In this document: one piece after another, positions 1 through 10,181 of the stretch | Numbering within the stretch: position 1 is the stretch's first letter | How the letters are laid out: every line of letters begins with the position of its first letter | Origin: Pseudomonadota bacterium | GTDB lineage: Bacteria > Pseudomonadota > Gammaproteobacteria > Steroidobacterales > Woeseiaceae | Direction: 5' to 3' | Assembly (NCBI GenBank): GCA_022567775.1 | Contig: JADFGH010000050.1 | Location: forward strand, 1-10,181 | DNA: 10,181 bases | Notes under the pieces: generated by a model | The model's input: only the letters and a program-made list of their open reading frames with translations | The model's database searches: none | What the model was told of the DNA's origin: nothing | Translations under genes and position numbers: made by a program

Positions 1-632
1 CGTCGAGCACGTACCGGCAGGCCAGCCGGTCACGGGCGGGTCAGACCGATCCATCCGGATGGAGCAAAACGCTCCGGAAAGATCCGGCAAATCTATTGTA
101 TTCGCGCATGCCTCGACGCCGGCTCACCGGTGAGGTTTTGCGGGATTCCATGTTGCAGATTTCAGGCCGGTTGAATCGTAAACGGAAAGGTCCCGGCGTG
201 CGGCCTCCTTTGCCTAAGGAGATAACCGGAACCCTGTTACGCAACCAGTGGGAAGTGAGTTCGGATCCGTCCGATCATGTCCGACGAAGCATCTATCTGT
301 TTGCCCGACGGAATCTTCGTTTTCCCATGTTTGACCTGTTCGACCGTCCGAGCGGCATCGAGAGTTGTGCCCTACGCCAGGAGGCCACCACCGCGCCTCA
401 GGCCTTGACGTTATTGAACGATGGATTCACGATGGATTGCGCCCGCGCTCTCGTCAAGCGTTGCGAGGTCAAGGAGCCCCAATCGCGTATCGGGTTTTAC
501 TATCAACAGTTGCTGGGCCGCAACCCGGTAGCGTCGGAAATGACGTTGGCACTCGAATTCATTCACGGCCATCCGGATGAAGATTTCTGCATCGCATTAT
601 TTAACGTGAATGAGTTTTTGTATATCGATTAG
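1..632 (+). CDS. DUF1553 domain protein, C-terminal part (cut by left edge)
   Basis: The frame is open from position 3 to the TAG at 630-632, so about 209 C-terminal residues are visible and the start lies outside the window. A TTG at 96 is only an internal codon: residues before it (SSTYRQASR, then KDPANLL) already match the family. Family hallmarks in order are STYRQ.SR, RMPRRRLTGEVLRDSML, a GPGVRPPLP segment, RRSIYLFARRNLRFPMFDLFDRP, TTAPQALTLLN, and an ending NEFLYID, a natural C terminus. Full-length members are much longer and usually also carry a DUF1549 domain and sometimes a cytochrome c-like domain. They are abundant in Planctomycetes and Verrucomicrobia, are usually exported, and have no firmly established biochemical role; a part in polysaccharide or sulfated-glycan use is often inferred from gene context. 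Base composition here (53% GC at 241-300) is lower than in the genes from tilS onward. Family assignment is confident, function is not. Confidence 0.88.
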   Translation, partial: SSTYRQASRSRAGQTDPSGWSKTLRKDPANLLYSRMPRRRLTGEVLRDSMLQISGRLNRKRKGPGVRPPLPKEITGTLLRNQWEVSSDPSDHVRRSIYLFARRNLRFPMFDLFDRPSGIESCALRQEATTAPQALTLLNDGFTMDCARALVKRCEVKEPQSRIGFYYQQLLGRNPVASEMTLALEFIHGHPDEDFCIALFNVNEFLYID

Positions 633-658
633 TGGCCTTCGTCCTCAGTCCGTTTCGT

Positions 659-682
659 CGCGACAAAGAAAGAACTGTCGCG
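659..682 (+). terminator. Weak hairpin after the DUF1553 gene
   Basis: CGCGACA (659-665) and TGTCGCG (676-682) form a perfect 7-bp stem around a 10-base purine-rich loop, 26 bases after the DUF1553 stop codon. Position and GC-rich stem fit a transcript end. Only TTAA follows the stem and there is no T-tract, so an intrinsic terminator is doubtful. Confidence 0.25.
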
Positions 683-885
683 TTAAGGGACCGCCTCAGA
701 CTATTATGGGACCCGGAGTTCGGGCCTAATTAGAGGTGCTTTCCTGAGTAGTTTCATGCCGCCGTCGCGGCTAAGTTGCTCCAGGGAAGCCGCTGTTTTC
801 CTGGCACCTGGGCTCAAATGGACTGGATACACCCCACAGGCAACAAACCCGGGACCGCCATGACGGTTTGTAGACTGTTATCCCC

Positions 886-915
886 TTGATCTGCCTTGCT
901 TTAGCGGAGTATACT
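886..915 (+). promoter_or_regulatory. Sigma70-like promoter of the efflux gene
   Basis: TTGATC (886-891) and TATACT (910-915) are separated by 18 bases and resemble the -35 and -10 consensus (TTGACA, TATAAT). The -10 box lies 23 bases before the first ATG (939) of the downstream gene and 80 bases before the ATG at 996 that may be the true start. Assignment rests on the motif match and position only. Confidence 0.45.
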
Positions 916-938
916 CATTTGATGGTTGATGAATCAAA

Positions 939-1736
939 ATGCCTCTCAGTATGCCTATCAGTTATCAGTTACGCAAAACAATGTTCAGGTCAATCATGAC
1001 TCCTCTGCAACGGCTTTCTGGCGTCTTCCTGTGCCTGCTGAGCGGGTGCACGATTCACAGTGTCGATGAAGAAGCCCGGCTTCTGGAGGTTGAAGTCCCG
1101 CCGAGTTTTTCTGAATCTGCTACTGGGGCGGTCCTACCTAGTGATTGGGACTACTCCTGGTGGGAAACGTTCAAAGATGAGGATTTAAACCGTCTCATTG
1201 AATCTGGGTTAGCTGCAAATCTTGAGCTACAGCAATACGTGGCACGCATCGAACAGGCCACGGCCCTTGCCCGCCGGGTGGGTGCTCGTTTATATCCCTC
1301 TCTGGACCTGGACGCCGGTTACGAATTGGAATGGGATGGCGAAACCGCCAGTAGTGCATCTCGTGATCGGAAAGACGTTTCTGATTTAGGCGTTCTTCTC
1401 CGTTGGGAGCTGGATGTCTGGGGACGTTTGTCCTCCCTGCGGCGCGCAGAAAACCTGGCGGCCCAAGCGACCATTGAAGACTGGCTGGGGGCTCGGCTCC
1501 TCCTGTCCAGTGCGATTGCCGAAAACTATTTTGAAATTCAGGAACAGCGTCGCCAGCTCGAAGTGATCCTTGCGCAAATCGAAATCAATGAGACCCTGCA
1601 TCAATTGACCTCGCTTCGTTTTGGTCAGGGGCAGTCTTCCATCGTAGACGTCCTGCAACAGCAGGAACAATTGGAAGCCACCCGGGCCCGTGTTCCGCAA
1701 ACCGAAGCCCGCATCGGGCAGCCCGAAGCGGCTTGA
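939..1736 (+). CDS. NodT/TolC-type outer-membrane efflux lipoprotein, truncated at its C-terminal half
   Basis: Homologues form the outer-membrane channel of RND-type (MexAB-OprM-like) efflux pumps. From the first ATG, a hydrophobic segment ends in the lipobox LLSGC with Cys37. Residues 1-19 probably precede the true start: the ATG at 996 (Met20) gives a compact 17-residue lipoprotein signal. No start has a strong ribosome binding site. The mature part opens with the family motif WWETFKDEDLNRLI (from about residue 74), then ELQQYVARIEQATALARR, ARLYPSLDLDAGYE, LLRWELDVWGRL and RFGQGQSSIVDVLQQQEQLEATRARVPQTEAR. These cover only the first of the two structural repeats. Family members have about 450-500 residues; this frame stops at 265, just after the TEAR segment. 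The last residues no longer look like the family, because the DNA has switched to tilS sequence in another frame (about 1712-1730). No membrane-fusion or RND pump gene lies beside it. As it stands it cannot form a channel. Confidence 0.85.
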   Translation: MPLSMPISYQLRKTMFRSIMTPLQRLSGVFLCLLSGCTIHSVDEEARLLEVEVPPSFSESATGAVLPSDWDYSWWETFKDEDLNRLIESGLAANLELQQYVARIEQATALARRVGARLYPSLDLDAGYELEWDGETASSASRDRKDVSDLGVLLRWELDVWGRLSSLRRAENLAAQATIEDWLGARLLLSSAIAENYFEIQEQRRQLEVILAQIEINETLHQLTSLRFGQGQSSIVDVLQQQEQLEATRARVPQTEARIGQPEAA

Positions 1737-2319
1737 TATCGATGTTTTGGGGGCACTGAGTCCGCAACGGCAGCGCAACCTGCTGCGCCGGGCCATCAGC
1801 CTGTGCGGCCTGCCACCACCGCCCGCAACACGCCTTTACCAGGCCGTTGATGAGTTGATTCCGGCGAGAGTAGATGCCCAGCCGCAGGTAGCCTGGCCAG
1901 GCGCCGAGTTGCGACGATATCGCAATCATTTGTACATCATGCCCGGCGTTCCCGACCTGCCTGACGAGCCGGCACAGGTTCTGCGGCCCGAAGCGTCGCT
2001 GGATCTCGGGCCCGGGATGGGGCAGCTCGTCCTCAACCCGGATGTTGACGGCGGCATCAATCCCGAACTCGCCAGTGCAGGGCTGCGCGTCCGCTATCGC
2101 CAGGGCGGCGAGGAGATCCGTCTGGCCGGACACGACTGCACCCACAAACTGAAGAAGCTGTTGCAGCAGGAGGGCATCGTGCCGTGGATGCGCTCGCGTT
2201 TACCGCTCTTGTACTCGGGTGGAAGGCTGGTCGCGGTGGCCGATTTGTGGATTGCCGCAGAGTGTAGCCACGAGGCGGGCTATGGGGTCTCCTGGCGGCA
2301 CAGGTCTCCGCTAAATTAA
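1690..2319 (+). pseudogene. tilS: tRNA(Ile)-lysidine synthase, C-terminal fragment only
   Basis: TilS converts C34 of tRNA-Ile(CAU) to lysidine with ATP, an essential step for reading AUA codons. The frame is open from a GTG at 1690, but homology starts only at about 1726-1730 (RLDIDVLGALSPQRQRNLLRR, the substrate-binding domain). It continues to the TilS C-terminal domain with LRVRYRQGGEEIRLAG, THKLKKLLQQEGIVPWMRSRLPLLY and LVAVADLWIAAE. About 196 residues of TilS remain, against about 430 in E. coli. The whole N-terminal ATP-pyrophosphatase domain with its SGGxDS P-loop is absent and is replaced upstream by the efflux gene in another frame. The adjacency tilS-pyrG is standard in many Gammaproteobacteria, so the right side is in native context. 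Because TilS is essential, either a complete copy exists elsewhere or the left join is an assembly artefact. The GTG at 1690 is not a credible start. The TAA stop lies inside a short AAATTAAGGG direct repeat belonging to the next feature. Confidence 0.85.
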
Positions 2320-2396
2320 GGGAAATTAAGGGGACAGTTTACTTATTTCAAAACGCGATTCGGATCCTCTGAGGCGGAAATAAGTAAACTGTCCCT
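2313..2396. repeat. Palindromic repeat element with perfect 19-bp inverted arms (REP/MITE-like)
   Basis: The left arm at 2331-2349 (GGGACAGTTTACTTATTTC) and the right arm at 2377-2395 are exact reverse complements around a 27-base spacer. The left arm is preceded by two tandem copies of AAATTAAGGG (2313-2322 and 2323-2332). From memory, GGGACAGT.TACTTA-type palindromes often flank or derive from REP-associated tyrosine transposases (TnpA-REP) in Gammaproteobacteria; no transposase gene is present here. The element abuts and supplies the tilS stop codon, which suggests it inserted at or trimmed the gene's end. As RNA it would form a long hairpin. The spacer GC-content and lack of a T-tract argue against it being only a terminator. 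Confidence 0.75.
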
Positions 2397-2510
2397 CTGC
2401 ATTGTTATGCCTGCACTGATCTGTTAACTTCTAACACCGTCTTTAATCAAACGGCGGGTCTTGATTGGGAGCCCAAATAGCGCATTTTGCGGCTTCTTCC
2501 GGGTTAGATT

Positions 2511-2555
2511 AAAAGCACATTCGCGAAAGGCAACGGTCGCGAATCCGTGTTTTTT
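2511..2555 (+). terminator. Intrinsic terminator or attenuator hairpin ahead of pyrG
   Basis: ATTCGCGA (2519-2526) and TCGCGAAT (2537-2544) form a perfect 8-bp stem with a 10-base loop. The stem extends by CAC (2516-2518) with GTG (2547-2549) across a two-base bulge, and six T residues follow at once (2550-2555). An A-run (2511-2514) on the other side could make it bidirectional. It lies 49 bases before the pyrG start. It could end tilS transcription or act as an attenuator in the pyrG leader; sequence alone does not decide. Confidence 0.5.
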
Positions 2556-2581
2556 GGTCTGACCCTTTATTGTTTCCCGGC

Positions 2582-5093
<2,512 letters not shown>

Positions 5094-5098
5094 TCGCC

Positions 5099-6537
<1,439 letters not shown>

Positions 6538-6571
6538 CAGTTCCGGCATGGGTCGCCAAGGGGTCTGAATT

Positions 6572-6886
6572 TTGAGTGTGCGCTGGATGCTGATCGTATT
6601 GGCGATTGCGGGTCTCGCGGTGCAGGGACAGCTATGGCTGGCGGACGACGGCTTTCGCAAGACTCGTGGCCTGCGCGCCGCCGTCGCAGAGCAGCGCGGG
6701 CAAAACCAGGGTTTGCGCGATCGTAATGCAAGCCTTGAAGCCGAGGTGATTAATCTCAAGCAGGCCCGTGACGCCGCCGAAGAGCGGGCCCGCACCGATC
6801 TGGGCATGATCGGCAAGACCGAGACTTTCTACCAGGTCATTCCCGCCGGCGGTTCCGGAATCGTCGCCAATGCAGACAATCCCTGA
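6572..6886 (+). CDS. ftsB: Cell division protein FtsB
   Basis: FtsB is a small bitopic inner-membrane protein that joins FtsL and FtsQ in the divisome and helps activate septal peptidoglycan synthesis. The 104 residues match the family length. A short cytoplasmic start leads into one membrane segment (about residues 5-22, WMLIVLAIAGLAVQGQLW), then a periplasmic coiled coil (about 30-72: LRAAVAEQRGQNQGLRDRN, LEAEVINLK) and the conserved end motif ERARTDLGMIGKTETFYQVIP. The start is taken as TTG at 6572 because AAGGGG (6558-6563) sits 8 bases before it. GTG at 6578 and ATG at 6584 are alternatives that would shorten the cytoplasmic tail to almost nothing. It follows eno after 34 bases, as in other Gammaproteobacteria, and its end overlaps truD by 17 bases in another frame. 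The ispD gene normally found next is missing. Confidence 0.93.
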   Translation: MSVRWMLIVLAIAGLAVQGQLWLADDGFRKTRGLRAAVAEQRGQNQGLRDRNASLEAEVINLKQARDAAEERARTDLGMIGKTETFYQVIPAGGSGIVANADNP

Positions 6887-7880
6887 CTGGACCCGCACGC
6901 ACGGGACCCCTGAAATTCAGGGACATATTCGCCAGTCTGCGAGTGATTTCGAGGTTACGGAGGTGCTGGACTACGCACCCTCGGGCGCTGGTGAGCACGA
7001 CTATCTCTGGCTCGAAAAACAGGGCGCGAACACTGCCTGGATAGCCGGCAAACTGGCCGGGCATGCCGGCATCCGCGAGTCGGATGTCGGCTTTGCCGGA
7101 CTGAAGGACCGTAACGCCCTGACGAGGCAGTGGTTCAGTGTGCGGCGGCCCTCGTCGGCCGGCACAGACTGGGATAGTTTCGATCTGCCGGGCGTGCGGA
7201 TTCTCGGGCAGGCGAGACACGGCCGCAAGCTGCGGCGTGGCGCGCACTCCGGCAATAAATTTCGCATCGCGCTCAGAGGTGTCGACGCGCCAGCGACCAC
7301 CGTCAATGAGCGCCTCGACTTGATTCGGGTAGCGGGTGTACCGAATTATTTCGGTGCACAACGCTTTGGCCGCGACGGCAACAACCTGCAGTTGGCCACC
7401 GACCTTTTTGCGGGCAGGAGACTGCGCAGAAACAAACGCAGCATCGCGTTATCCGCTGCACGTTCGTATCTCTTCAATCACATACTTCAACATCGGGTAC
7501 GCGAGGGCAGCTGGAACCGCCTGATCCCGGGCGAGTGCGCTTGTCTTGATGGCAGCAACAGCATCTTTGTTGTCGATGAAGTCGATCAGGAACTACAAAA
7601 GCGCTGTGTGGAAATGGACATCCACCCGGGCGGTGCATTGTGGGGCAGAGGTGAATCGGCTTGCAGCGGCGATATCCTGTCGCTGGAACAATCGGCAGTT
7701 GCCCCATTCGAGCAACTTAAAAAGGGTCTCGAAACGCAAATGGATCAATCACGCAGAGCGCTGCGTCTCGCCGTTCGCGATCTGCAATGGGAGCTTGACG
7801 CGCAAACACTCTGGTTGGACTTCAGGCTTACGCGTGGCGGATATGCGACTGCCGTTCTACGTGAGATCGCGAATTTCTGA
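6870..7880 (+). CDS. truD: tRNA pseudouridine(13) synthase
   Basis: TruD converts U13 of certain tRNAs (tRNA-Glu in E. coli) to pseudouridine. The protein has 336 residues, close to the 349 of E. coli. Family motifs are IRQSASDFEVTEVLDYAPSG, HDYLWLEKQGANTAWIAGKLA, FAGLKDRNALTRQWFSV with the catalytic aspartate at residue 80 (the same number as in E. coli), and VPNYFGAQRFGRDGNNL. The C-terminal region ends FRLTRGGYATAVLREI. The ATG at 6870 lies within the ftsB end, an overlap of 17 bases that implies co-transcription and probably translational coupling. The usual neighbours ispD and ispF (before) and surE, pcm and nlpD (after) are not here. The 3' end overlaps a convergent gene by 24 bases. 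Confidence 0.95.
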   Translation: MQTIPDWTRTHGTPEIQGHIRQSASDFEVTEVLDYAPSGAGEHDYLWLEKQGANTAWIAGKLAGHAGIRESDVGFAGLKDRNALTRQWFSVRRPSSAGTDWDSFDLPGVRILGQARHGRKLRRGAHSGNKFRIALRGVDAPATTVNERLDLIRVAGVPNYFGAQRFGRDGNNLQLATDLFAGRRLRRNKRSIALSAARSYLFNHILQHRVREGSWNRLIPGECACLDGSNSIFVVDEVDQELQKRCVEMDIHPGGALWGRGESACSGDILSLEQSAVAPFEQLKKGLETQMDQSRRALRLAVRDLQWELDAQTLWLDFRLTRGGYATAVLREIANF

Positions 7881-8171
7881 TTCTGCTTGCGATTCCGATG
7901 GTGCTTCTGATGGTGATTGCTGAGAGTCTTCTGCGGGTGGATTTTCCCGGTGCTTCAGGCGTGCCCTCTGAACGCTCACGGCATATATAATCGACATCGC
8001 GCCGAAAAAGAAGTGCGCGTAGGCGGCAGTATCATTCAACCCATCGTAGAGCGAGTTGCCGAGTAGCAGTAATCCCACAATGAAATAGAATTTTGGAATT
8101 CGTTCGTAGTATTTCGCTGGAATATGCACGGCAGGACCTGGGCCTTCCTGTGACCGATCAGAGTGGCTCAA
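7857..8171 (-). CDS. Small two-helix membrane protein of unknown function
   Basis: I do not recognise a named family. From the TTG at 8171 the product has 104 residues: a soluble start, two hydrophobic segments (about 28-45, FYFIVGLLLLGNSLYDGL, and 50-68, AYAHFFFGAMSIIYAVSVQ) and a positively charged RARLKHR turn. A Ser/Glu/Pro-rich acidic tail (about 75-104) follows. This fits a small inner-membrane protein with both ends in the cytoplasm. The start is uncertain: nothing like a ribosome site precedes the TTG, and a GTG at 8127-8129 (Val15) lies 13 bases after an AGGAAGG motif. Either start keeps both helices. It converges with truD and overlaps its last 24 bases, and runs divergently from the CoA ligase gene, sharing a 120-base upstream region. 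The hydrophobic pattern and gene-sized frame support a real gene. Confidence 0.65.
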   Translation of the reverse strand: MSHSDRSQEGPGPAVHIPAKYYERIPKFYFIVGLLLLGNSLYDGLNDTAAYAHFFFGAMSIIYAVSVQRARLKHRENPPAEDSQQSPSEAPSESQAESEIRDLT

Positions 8172-8291
8172 AATGCGGCAATTGCAGCCCTGTTTGCAGG
8201 TTATTGTTCACAAAAAGCGGATCGTCGGGCGAATATGGAACGGAAGTGAGACCTGCATCACAAATTGGCAGCGTAGCCTGGAGCCAGCAAC

Positions 8292-9905
8292 ATGAGTGAC
8301 GAAACTGCATACGCGGATACTTTTGCCCGCGACCGCCTGCCGCCACGCGAGCTGTGGCCGGAGTTCCGATTTGACCTGCCGGAGTTGCAGTATCCGACCC
8401 GCATGAATTGTGCGACTGAGCTGCTGGACCAAGCCGTGGCCGATGGCCAGGGCGACCGTCCGGCAATATTTGCCGAGCACATTACGATGACCTACCAGGA
8501 ACTTTTGTCGGAGGCCAATCGCATCGCCAGGGTTTTAACCGAGGACCTTGGTCTCGTAACGGGCAATCGCGTCCTGCTGCGCTCGCCAAACAGCCCGATG
8601 CTGGCCGCGTCATGGCTTGCGGTGATGAAGGCGGGCGGTATCGCGGTGACCACCATGCCGTTGCTGCGCGCTGCGGAGCTCAAGCAATTCGCGCGCAAGG
8701 CAGAGATTAGCCATGCACTTTACGATGATCGGCTCGCAGACGACGTCGCTACAGCGGCAGCCGAGACGGGGCTGTTATCGAAGCGGCTTGGTTTCTCCGA
8801 ACTCTCCGCCAGCGCGAGGTCCAAGAGCGACGAGTTTAATAATGTCGATACGTTGCGCGACGATGTCTGTTTGCTGGCTTTTACCTCCGGCACCACCGGC
8901 CAGCCGAAAGCGACCATGCATTTCCATCGCGATGTGCTGGCGATGGCCGACGTGGTCGGCCGGCACTTGCTGCAGACACAGCCTGAGGACCGCTTTGTCG
9001 GATCGCCGCCGCTGGGCTTCACGTTCGGTCTTGGTGCGCTACTGGTATTTCCGCTGCGGTTTCGCGCTGCGGCCATCCTGGTCGAGACACCAAATCCCGA
9101 GTCGCTGCTGGCGGCAATCGGCAAGTTTCGCGCCACTGCCCTGTTCACAGCGCCGACGATGTACCGGGCACTTATGCCTATGCTTGGCGACTCTGATATC
9201 TCCAGCCTGAATCGTTGCATTTCCGCAGGCGAGGCCCTGCCCGCGCTCACTTCCGACGCATGGCACGAGAAGACGGGCATCCGCATCATCGATGGCATCG
9301 GCACAACAGAGATGATCCACATTTTCATTGGTGCGTCGGGCGACGACATACGCCCTGGCGCTACGGGCAAGCCGCTACCGGCGTACCAGGCGTGCGTATT
9401 CGATGACCAGGATCAGCCGTTGCCAGCGGGCAGCATCGGCCGCTTGGCCGTCAAGGGACCCACCGGCTGCCGCTATATGGACGACGAACAGCGGCAAAGG
9501 GCCTATGTGGTCGATGGCTGGAACGTCACCGGCGATACGTACAGGCATGACGAAGACGGTTATTTCTGGTTTCAGGCGCGTGCCGACGACATGATTGTCT
9601 CAGCGGGTTACAACATTGCGGGCCCGGAAGTCGAAGAGGCTTTGCTTGGCCACGACGCCGTGGCCGAGTGTGCGGTGGTGGCCTCGCCGGACGAGGCGCG
9701 TGGCAACATCGTCAAGGCATTCGTCGTACTGAGAAAAGGCCATGATCCAACGGACGCGCTCGTTAAGATCCTTCAGGACTTCGTGAAACAGACCATCGCA
9801 CCTTACAAGTATCCCCGAGCCATCGAGTTCGTGGACGAACTGCCGAAAACGCACACGGGTAAGGTGCAACGATTCCGGCTGCGGGAATCCGGGACGCCAA
9901 TTTAG
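8292..9905 (+). CDS. AMP-forming aryl-CoA ligase, benzoate/2-aminobenzoate-CoA ligase-like
   Basis: This ANL-superfamily enzyme activates a carboxylic acid with ATP to an acyl-adenylate and then transfers it to coenzyme A. At 537 residues it is complete. Motifs: P-loop TSGTTGQPK (198-206), then MHFHRDVLA; FGLGALLVFPLRF; SAGEALP; DGIGTTEMIHIF (the A5 substrate and AMP region); GWNVTGDTY; the hinge FQARADDMIVSAGYNIAGPEVE; and the C-terminal catalytic Lys524 in PKTHTGKVQRFRLR. The beginning (PPRELWPEFRFDLPELQYP.RMNCATELLD) and GATGKPLPAY are, from memory, typical of the benzoate/2-aminobenzoate-CoA ligase subgroup used in aromatic acid and tryptophan (anthranilate) breakdown. The real substrate cannot be read from the sequence, and no ring-oxidising genes are in the window. 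GGAG (8280-8283) lies 8 bases before the ATG, a good ribosome site. It converges with the AsnC-domain gene, 34 bases away, without a visible terminator. Confidence 0.88.
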   Translation: MSDETAYADTFARDRLPPRELWPEFRFDLPELQYPTRMNCATELLDQAVADGQGDRPAIFAEHITMTYQELLSEANRIARVLTEDLGLVTGNRVLLRSPNSPMLAASWLAVMKAGGIAVTTMPLLRAAELKQFARKAEISHALYDDRLADDVATAAAETGLLSKRLGFSELSASARSKSDEFNNVDTLRDDVCLLAFTSGTTGQPKATMHFHRDVLAMADVVGRHLLQTQPEDRFVGSPPLGFTFGLGALLVFPLRFRAAAILVETPNPESLLAAIGKFRATALFTAPTMYRALMPMLGDSDISSLNRCISAGEALPALTSDAWHEKTGIRIIDGIGTTEMIHIFIGASGDDIRPGATGKPLPAYQACVFDDQDQPLPAGSIGRLAVKGPTGCRYMDDEQRQRAYVVDGWNVTGDTYRHDEDGYFWFQARADDMIVSAGYNIAGPEVEEALLGHDAVAECAVVASPDEARGNIVKAFVVLRKGHDPTDALVKILQDFVKQTIAPYKYPRAIEFVDELPKTHTGKVQRFRLRESGTPI

Positions 9906-9939
9906 ACAGCGCCGCCGCGCCAAAATTTGCGAGTTCTTC

Positions 9940-10181
9940 CTAGTCGAGACCGAGGTCGAAACCAGCCGACATTTCTTCGTGAGAAAACGCGCGGAATGCA
10001 ATCAGCGTTTCGGTCTCGAGCATCCCCTCCTGGTCCCGCATCGCGCCGCTGACCACATCGGCCAGGTCTTCATTTTGGGCAACCTTGACGATTGCAACGA
10101 GATCGTAGCGACCTGCGACCGAGAACACTTCGCTCACACCCTCCATATTGGCAATTTTCTGCGCCAGGTCGGGAATCCGGT
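9940..10181 (-). CDS. Stand-alone Lrp/AsnC ligand-binding (RAM) domain protein, N terminus outside window
   Basis: The minus-strand frame is open to the right edge and ends with a stop at 9940-9942. The ATG at 10146 is internal: the residues before it (RIPDLAQKIAN) already continue the family pattern into MEGVSEVFSVAGRYDLVAIVKV. The rest, ADVVSGAMRDQEGMLETETLIAFRAF, completes the beta-alpha-beta-beta-alpha-beta fold of the AsnC_trans_reg domain that binds small effectors such as amino acids in Lrp/AsnC regulators. About 79 residues are visible. Stand-alone members of about 80-100 residues exist that lack the DNA-binding helix-turn-helix, and the spacing suggests only 10-20 residues are missing, but a full-length regulator with an N-terminal helix-turn-helix beyond the edge cannot be excluded. 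It converges with the aryl-CoA ligase gene; a regulatory link between them is only a guess. Confidence 0.85.
   Translation of the reverse strand, partial: RIPDLAQKIANMEGVSEVFSVAGRYDLVAIVKVAQNEDLADVVSGAMRDQEGMLETETLIAFRAFSHEEMSAGFDLGLD

Larger units (their letters stand above)
633..938. other. Gene-free stretch between the DUF1553 gene and the efflux gene
   Basis: No coding frame here shows recognisable protein sequence. Visible structure: a 7-bp stem at 659-665/676-682 just after the DUF1553 stop; a 7-bp inverted repeat ACAAACC (843-849) / GGTTTGT (865-871) with a 15-base loop; and a sigma70-like promoter near 886-915. No tRNA, attC site or insertion-sequence end was recognised. Confidence 0.6.

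Noticed and set aside
700..740. Possible integron attC site or tRNA fragment around GGGACCCGGAGTTCGGGCC
   Set aside because: No paired RYYYAAC/GTTRRRY core sites and no cloverleaf can be drawn; the stem is only 4 bp.
1585..2145. 186-codon minus-strand open frame crossing the efflux-tilS junction
   Set aside because: It spans the join between two unrelated genes and resembles no protein; both plus-strand genes explain the region.
2445..2466. AATCAA/TTGATT inverted repeat before pyrG
   Set aside because: The stem is 6 bp and AT-rich with a 10-base loop, too weak to claim as a functional site.
8172..8291. Divergent promoter in the gap between the small membrane protein gene and the CoA ligase gene
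   Set aside because: A promoter must be near, but TTGTTC at 8204-8209 has no -10 box at acceptable spacing, so no site is called.
8720..9370. 216-codon minus-strand open frame
   Set aside because: It is antisense to the aryl-CoA ligase between its P-loop and A5 motifs and has no protein features of its own.

Overview
The window looks like a gammaproteobacterial chromosome segment, joined at its left end to about 1.7 kb of differently composed DNA. From about position 1730 onward the order tilS (3' part only) - pyrG - kdsA - eno - ftsB - truD follows the conserved housekeeping cluster of Pseudomonas, Xanthomonas and relatives. Codon use there is GC-rich (hand counts: 73% at 1981-2040, 63% at 3001-3060). 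The KdsA is the Cys-containing, metal-dependent type, which I recall from Xanthomonadales-like lineages rather than from E. coli or Pseudomonas. I cannot name a genus.

Left block (1 to about 1720): the C-terminal 209 residues of a DUF1553 protein, a 306-base gene-free stretch with a plausible sigma70 promoter, and the N-terminal half of a NodT/TolC-type outer-membrane efflux lipoprotein. This block is near 50-53% GC in the lines counted. DUF1553 proteins are best known from Planctomycetes and Verrucomicrobia. The efflux gene breaks off inside its coding region at about 1712-1730, where sequence coding for the C-terminal half of TilS begins in another frame. Both genes are cut at the same point. 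This is either a real illegitimate recombination or, just as likely, a chimeric assembly join.

Middle block (1730-6886): after the tilS remnant lies a perfect 19-bp inverted repeat of the kind linked to REP-associated transposases, then a terminator-like hairpin and a second hairpin directly before pyrG. pyrG (CTP synthase) overlaps kdsA (KDO-8-phosphate synthase, lipopolysaccharide core) by ATGA. Between kdsA and eno (enolase) sits a 131-bp imperfect palindrome with perfect 20-bp outer arms. Its two halves, read on opposite strands, encode nearly the same short conceptual peptide. It is the most unusual structure in the window. eno is followed by ftsB (cell division), which overlaps truD (tRNA pseudouridine-13 synthase) by 17 bases. 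The ispD and ispF genes usual between ftsB and truD are absent.

Right block (6870-10181): truD converges on, and overlaps, a small two-helix membrane protein gene. A benzoate/2-aminobenzoate-CoA ligase-like gene follows on the plus strand. A stand-alone Lrp/AsnC ligand-binding domain gene on the minus strand is cut by the right edge. I found no CRISPR array, tRNA, rRNA or complete mobile element, and no convincing new multi-gene system. The palindromic repeat and the tilS junction deserve the follow-up.
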